Below, piece after piece: positions 60,298 through 64,000 of a stretch of 64,000 nucleotides of DNA. The stretch's first letter is position 1, and each line of letters opens with the position of its first letter. The stretch is from Robbsia andropogonis. GTDB taxonomy: Bacteria; Pseudomonadota; Gammaproteobacteria; Burkholderiales; Burkholderiaceae. The stretch spans positions 62,001 to 126,000 of the forward strand of contig NZ_LAQU01000008.1 of assembly GCF_000970345.1 (NCBI RefSeq), in the 5' to 3' direction. The notes beneath the pieces were generated by a model. That model was not told where the DNA came from, made no database searches, and worked only from the letters and a program-made list of their open reading frames with translations. The translations under genes were made by a program, and so were the position numbers.

Positions 60298-61917
60298 ATG
60301 ACGCAGCGCAAGCAACTCGACACCCTAGTTGGCACACGGCAATCGGATCAGTTGATGTCCGCCCTGAATCGCGGCGCCACGCGGCGCGACGTGCTCGCGA
60401 TTCTTGCCGCGGGCGGCATGCAGTTGGCGCTTGCCAGTAGCCTGGCCGGGGTTGCAACCCGTGCGCACGCCGACACGCCACGTCGCGGCGGGAAGATACG
60501 CGTCGCGGGCGATAATACGTCCGCCAGTGATACGCTCGACCCGGCAAAGCAGTCGAACAAAACCGACTACTGCCGCGGCACGATGCTTTACAACAATCTG
60601 ACCGAGCTGGACGCCACGCTGACGCCTCAGCCTTCTCTTGCCGAGTCGTTTACGACACAGGACGCCAAGACCTGGCTCTTCAAACTACGCAAGGGTGTCA
60701 CATTCCATGACGGCAAGGCTTTGACACCGGCCGACGTCGTCTTCTCATTGATGCGCCACAAGGATCCTGCAGTCGCGTCAAAAGCGAAGACGCTCGCGGA
60801 CCAGATTGAAAGCGTGAAAGCCAGTGGGCCCAACGAGGTAACCGTCGTGCTCAGCGCCGCCAACGCGGATTTTCCGGTTATCCTCGGCACGTTTTATTTT
60901 CATATCGTCAAGGACGGTACAATCGACTTCTCGACAGGCATCGGCACCGGGCCGTTTAAGCTGCAGACGTTCCAACCGGGGGTACGCTCCGTTGTTGTTC
61001 GAAATCCGGGTTACTGGAAGCCGGGTCTGCCACATCTCGATGAAATCGAATTCGTCGGCATCGGCGACGAAAGTGCCCGTGTCAATGCATTGCTATCCGG
61101 CGACATGGACCTGATCGCCAGCATCAATCCGCGTTCGGTGACGCGGATCAAGGGTTCGTCCGACCATGCGGTATTCGTCACGCAATCGGGTCTGTACACC
61201 GATCTGATCATGCATCGCGACGCCGGACCGGGTGCGAACCCGGACTTCGTCAAAGGGATGAAGTTGCTGCTCGATCGAAACCTGATGAAGCAGTCGATTG
61301 CGCTGGGCTACGCGGTAATTGGCAACGACCAGCCGATCGATCCGACAAATCGCTTCTATGCGGCGGGACAACCGCAGACGATGCTCGACCTGGACAAGGC
61401 GAAATTCCATCTCAAGAAAGCAAACCTCGGCAGTGCACCCATCCCGGTCGTCGCGTCCCCCGCGGCGATGTATTCCGTCGACATGGCGTTGATCTTGCAA
61501 CAGACGGCACGCCAGGCGGGATTGAATCTGGACGTCAAGCGCATGCCTGCCGACGGTTTCTGGTCGAACTATTGGCTGACTGCACCAGTGGGTTTTGGAA
61601 CCGTGAATCCACGGCCCAATGCGGATACGCTATTGACGCAATTTTTCAAATCGGATGCGCCGTGGAATGAATCGCGCTGGAAAGACCAGAAGTTCGATCA
61701 ATTGCTGCTCGCGGCCCGCGCGGAGACGGACCTCGCCAAACGCAAACAACTTTACGGCGACATGCAATCGATGATCCGCACCGATGCGGGTATTGGCATT
61801 CCCCTATTCCTTGCATCGCTCGATGGCTATAACAATAAGTTGAAGGGTCTGTCGCCCATTCCCCTGGGCGGAATGATGGGCTATTCATTCGCCGAACACG
61901 TCTGGTTGGAGACGTAA
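60298..61917 (+). CDS. ABC importer binding protein (peptide/opine type, SBP_bac_5)
   Basis: A 539-residue periplasmic binding protein from ATG 60298. A twin-arginine-type signal (ATRRDVLAILAAGGMQLALASSLAG, near residues 27-51) and a cleavage near AHADT indicate export of the folded protein by the Tat pathway, which is common for this family in Burkholderia. The mature part has KVRVAGDNTSASDTLDP-like opening (RVAGDNTSASDTLDP) and WLFKLRKGVTFHDGKALTPADVVFSLMRHKDPA, the SBP_bac_5 signature. It binds peptides or amine-containing compounds for the permeases that follow 85 bases later. Confidence 0.92.
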   Translation: MTQRKQLDTLVGTRQSDQLMSALNRGATRRDVLAILAAGGMQLALASSLAGVATRAHADTPRRGGKIRVAGDNTSASDTLDPAKQSNKTDYCRGTMLYNNLTELDATLTPQPSLAESFTTQDAKTWLFKLRKGVTFHDGKALTPADVVFSLMRHKDPAVASKAKTLADQIESVKASGPNEVTVVLSAANADFPVILGTFYFHIVKDGTIDFSTGIGTGPFKLQTFQPGVRSVVVRNPGYWKPGLPHLDEIEFVGIGDESARVNALLSGDMDLIASINPRSVTRIKGSSDHAVFVTQSGLYTDLIMHRDAGPGANPDFVKGMKLLLDRNLMKQSIALGYAVIGNDQPIDPTNRFYAAGQPQTMLDLDKAKFHLKKANLGSAPIPVVASPAAMYSVDMALILQQTARQAGLNLDVKRMPADGFWSNYWLTAPVGFGTVNPRPNADTLLTQFFKSDAPWNESRWKDQKFDQLLLAARAETDLAKRKQLYGDMQSMIRTDAGIGIPLFLASLDGYNNKLKGLSPIPLGGMMGYSFAEHVWLET

Positions 61918-62002
61918 GCGCCAGCGGCTTATCCACTGCCCCACGCACGTCCATGCACCGCCCGCCGCGCGTGCCTGCCCGCTTCAACGAAGGAGATTTC
62001 GC

Positions 62003-62959
62003 GTGAACACTGCCATCCTCCAACTGCTCGTGCGGCGTATCGCTGCAGCCGTACTGTCGCTCCTGGCGATTTCGGTCGTCGTATTCGCCATCACCGCCGT
62101 TCTTCCAGGAGATGCAGCGCAAGCACAACTCGGTCAGGACGCCACGCCGGAAGCGGTGGCTGCGCTTCGGGCGCAGATGGGACTCGACGTACCGGCCCCC
62201 GTGCGCTACTGGCATTGGCTAGGTGGGCTGATGACCGGTCAGCCGGGTGACTCGTTGGTCACGCATTCATCGGTGGGAACCTTGGTGGGGGGGCGTCTGG
62301 CCCATTCCCTTTTCTTGGCGGGCATGACCGCACTGATCTCCGTACCCATCGCGCTGGGCCTCGGTATTCTCTGCGCCGTGCGTCGCGGCTCCGCATTCGA
62401 TCGGGGCGTCAGCGTGGCGGTTGTCAGCGTCGTGTCGGTCCCCGAGTTTCTGGTAGCCACACTGGCCGTATTGCTGTTTGCGGTGAAATTGCATTGGTTG
62501 CCTGCATTGACTTACATCAACGACGGCGACCCACTCGGCAAGATGTTGCGGTCAATGGCCATGCCCGTGATGACCTTGTGCTGCGTGATCGTCGCGCAGA
62601 TGGTGCGCATGACACGCGCCGCGTTGATCGATCAACTGCAGGCGCCGTATATCGAGATGGTTCGCCTGAAAGGTGCATCGCCGGTACGCTTGGTCATGCT
62701 GCATGCGTTGCCCAATGCAGTTGGGCCAATTGCGAACGCGGTTGCGTTGAGCCTCTCTTATCTATTGGGCGGTGTCATCATTGTCGAGACGATATTCAAC
62801 TATCCCGGCATTGCAAAGTTGATGGTGGACAGTGTCAGTCAACGAGATATGCCGATCGTTCAGGCATGCGCGATGATCTTTTGCGCCGGCTACCTGATTC
62901 TGGTCACTACCGCGGACATCTTCGGCATTGTCGCAAACCCGCGTCTGCGTCATCGTTGA
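62003..62959 (+). CDS. ABC importer permease, DppB-type
   Basis: A 318-residue inner-membrane permease from GTG 62003 with AAGGAG seven bases upstream. Six helices are visible. The first (LLVRRIAAAVLSLLAISVVVFAITAVLPGD) with the P-G-D motif and A-x-A-Q-L-G, and the ATPase-contact loop MVRMTRAALIDQLQAPYIEMVRLKGASPVRLVMLHALPNAVGPIANAVAL, are the DppB signatures. It pairs with the DppC-type permease in the next gene. No ATPase gene is seen within the window, so the ATPase genes probably follow the window end. Confidence 0.94.
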   Translation: MNTAILQLLVRRIAAAVLSLLAISVVVFAITAVLPGDAAQAQLGQDATPEAVAALRAQMGLDVPAPVRYWHWLGGLMTGQPGDSLVTHSSVGTLVGGRLAHSLFLAGMTALISVPIALGLGILCAVRRGSAFDRGVSVAVVSVVSVPEFLVATLAVLLFAVKLHWLPALTYINDGDPLGKMLRSMAMPVMTLCCVIVAQMVRMTRAALIDQLQAPYIEMVRLKGASPVRLVMLHALPNAVGPIANAVALSLSYLLGGVIIVETIFNYPGIAKLMVDSVSQRDMPIVQACAMIFCAGYLILVTTADIFGIVANPRLRHR

Positions 62960-63065
62960 ATGGACGGACAGGCTTCCCGTGTGCCCGTGTTTTCGCAAGG
63001 CGCACCCGGAAATGACGCCACACGCACTGCACCGCTTTTCACGTTACTGGATGGAGTATGAATCG

Positions 63066-64000
63066 ATGAACAAAGCCACGCAAAGCGGCATCGACGAAAG
63101 CGTCGCAGCGGAACCGACAGGTGTGCCGGCCGGCGGCCTGCTTGCCCCGTTTCGCCGTTGCCGTGCACGCCTTGGCATTGCGGGATGGGCGGGCTTATGC
63201 ATCATTGTGGGATGGGTCAGCGCCGCCATCTTCGGCGCGGCCTTCGGTGGCGCGAACGGCGCCAGTTACGGCAATGGCGATGTCCAGATATTCGCCGGCA
63301 TCAGCGCACAGCATTGGCTGGGAACCGACTATCTTGGCCGAGACATGCTGGCGCGTGTCATCATGGGCGCCCGTTATACCGTTGGCTTGGCGCTAGTTGC
63401 AACACTGGTAGCGAGCGGCCTTGGCACGGCACTGGCTTTGATCGCAACCGTGGGCGGCACCACCGTGGACGATACGCTCAGTCGGGTATTGGACACATTG
63501 ACGGCGATTCCCAGCAAAATGTTCGCGCTGATCATGGTGGCGGCGTTCGGATCGTCCACCTGGATGTTGGGGGCGACCGCGGCCGTCATCTACCTGCCAG
63601 GCGCCTACCGCATCGCACGCTCACTCGCCGTCAACATTTACGCGATGGATTATATTGCCGTTGCCCGTACACGCGGTGAAGGGCTTGCCTACATCATGAC
63701 ACAGGAGATTCTGCCAAATATCGCCGGTCCGATGCTGGCGGATCTCGGCCTACGTTTCGTCTACGTCGTCTTGTTATTGGCGAGCCTGAGTTTCCTTGGC
63801 CTGGGTATTCAACCGCCCAACGCGGACTGGGGTTCGTTGGTACGGGAGAACCTCGATGGCTTGGCCGAAGGCAGCCTCGCCGTGATCGCGCCGGCATTGG
63901 CTATCGCCAGCCTCACGATTGCAGTGAACGTGCTGATCGACAACCTCGCCGGCGGCAAGACGTTGCTTAAACGTAAAGCAAAGATAGACGTAATGAACCG
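63066..64000 (+). CDS. ABC importer permease, DppC-type (cut by the window end)
   Basis: The frame runs open from ATG 63066 to the end of the window, giving at least 311 residues without a stop. GGAG lies nine bases before the ATG. An N-terminal helix (LGIAGWAGLCIIVGWVSAAIFG) is followed by the DppC block HWLGTDYLGRDMLARVIMGARYTVGLALVATLVASGLG, the ATPase-contact loop DYIAVARTRGEGLAYIMTQEILPNIAGPMLADLGLRF, and the final SLSFLGLGIQPPNADWGSLVREN. It is the second permease of the importer with the preceding binding protein and DppB-type gene. The true C terminus is outside the window. A conserved ending close to residue 295-300 suggests it is almost complete. Confidence 0.93.
   Translation, partial: MNKATQSGIDESVAAEPTGVPAGGLLAPFRRCRARLGIAGWAGLCIIVGWVSAAIFGAAFGGANGASYGNGDVQIFAGISAQHWLGTDYLGRDMLARVIMGARYTVGLALVATLVASGLGTALALIATVGGTTVDDTLSRVLDTLTAIPSKMFALIMVAAFGSSTWMLGATAAVIYLPGAYRIARSLAVNIYAMDYIAVARTRGEGLAYIMTQEILPNIAGPMLADLGLRFVYVVLLLASLSFLGLGIQPPNADWGSLVRENLDGLAEGSLAVIAPALAIASLTIAVNVLIDNLAGGKTLLKRKAKIDVMN

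Noticed and set aside
1-64000. CRISPR arrays, tRNA/rRNA genes, prophage and integrative-element attachment sites.
   Set aside because: No regularly spaced repeats, no tRNA-like cloverleaf and no integrase gene were seen by reading; a tRNA or CRISPR search tool would settle it.

Overview
This window reads as chromosomal DNA of a betaproteobacterium of the Burkholderia/Paraburkholderia/Robbsia type (order Burkholderiales). The basis is the gene families and gene orders (three-subunit FAD-dependent sugar dehydrogenase, two-gene Ku/LigD, MocR, LysR and FadR regulators beside transporters), the moderately high GC content and a LexA box of the CTGT-N8-ACAG type. No rRNA, tRNA, CRISPR array, phage or complete insertion sequence was found. 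The lineage is inferred from family resemblance only.

Layout, left to right. 0.2-1.8 kb: a DMT-family exporter and a flavodoxin-like protein. 1.8-3.1 kb: a gene-poor stretch with a decayed IS6-type transposase end. 3.1-5.9 kb: an exported catalase-peroxidase (katG type) followed by a pseudoazurin. 6.2-7.1 kb: a small protein gene under a near-perfect LexA box, and a GNAT acetyltransferase. 7.5-13.8 kb: a sugar-acid island (glycerate kinase, mannonate/altronate-type dehydratase, MFS carrier, a frameshifted SDR, a FadR-type repressor and a second SDR). 13.9-16.6 kb: a PD-(D/E)XK/Rad3-type nuclease-helicase with the remains of a FAN1 (VRR-NUC) gene upstream. 16.7-25.2 kb: MocR regulator, amino-acid-type permease, DadA-like oxidoreductase, LivK-like binding protein, ethanolamine ammonia-lyase EutB/EutC and a RidA protein. 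25.2-29.0 kb: ligD and ku, the bacterial end-joining pair. 29.0-34.6 kb: a cobalamin riboswitch followed by a TonB-dependent receptor and BtuD, BtuF and BtuC-like genes, a full vitamin B12 uptake operon. 34.6-36.5 kb: a metallo-beta-lactamase-fold hydrolase and a divergent TetR regulator with a duplicated operator. 37.2-38.7 kb: two paralogous glycine-rich lipoproteins. 38.7-41.2 kb: a DMT exporter and a divergent MocR-like regulator that lacks the PLP-binding lysine. 41.5-45.4 kb: gamma, alpha and beta subunits of a membrane-bound FAD sugar dehydrogenase. 45.4-47.9 kb: a LysR regulator and a fosmidomycin-resistance-type MFS exporter. 48-51.6 kb: a hybrid histidine kinase, a PAS fragment and a membrane-protein gene split by an amber codon. 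51.7-54.8 kb: AI-2E family transporter and 2-hydroxyacid dehydrogenase. 55.3-58.9 kb: an AraC remnant, a HAD hydrolase, a cupin, an Lrp regulator and a GNAT protein. 58.9-64 kb: an amine oxidase-like flavoprotein and a peptide/amine ABC importer cut by the window end.

Two modules connect: the ethanolamine ammonia-lyase at 22-24 kb needs adenosylcobalamin, and a riboswitch-controlled B12 importer lies 5 kb downstream. The window also carries an unusual number of recently or partly broken genes: an SDR broken by a 7-bp tandem duplication, a membrane protein broken by one TAG, a FAN1 fragment, an AraC fragment, a PAS fragment and an IS6 remnant. This suggests ongoing gene decay. The most interesting single items are the exported KatG-pseudoazurin pair, the lysine-less MocR, the LexA-controlled small protein and the tandem lipoproteins.
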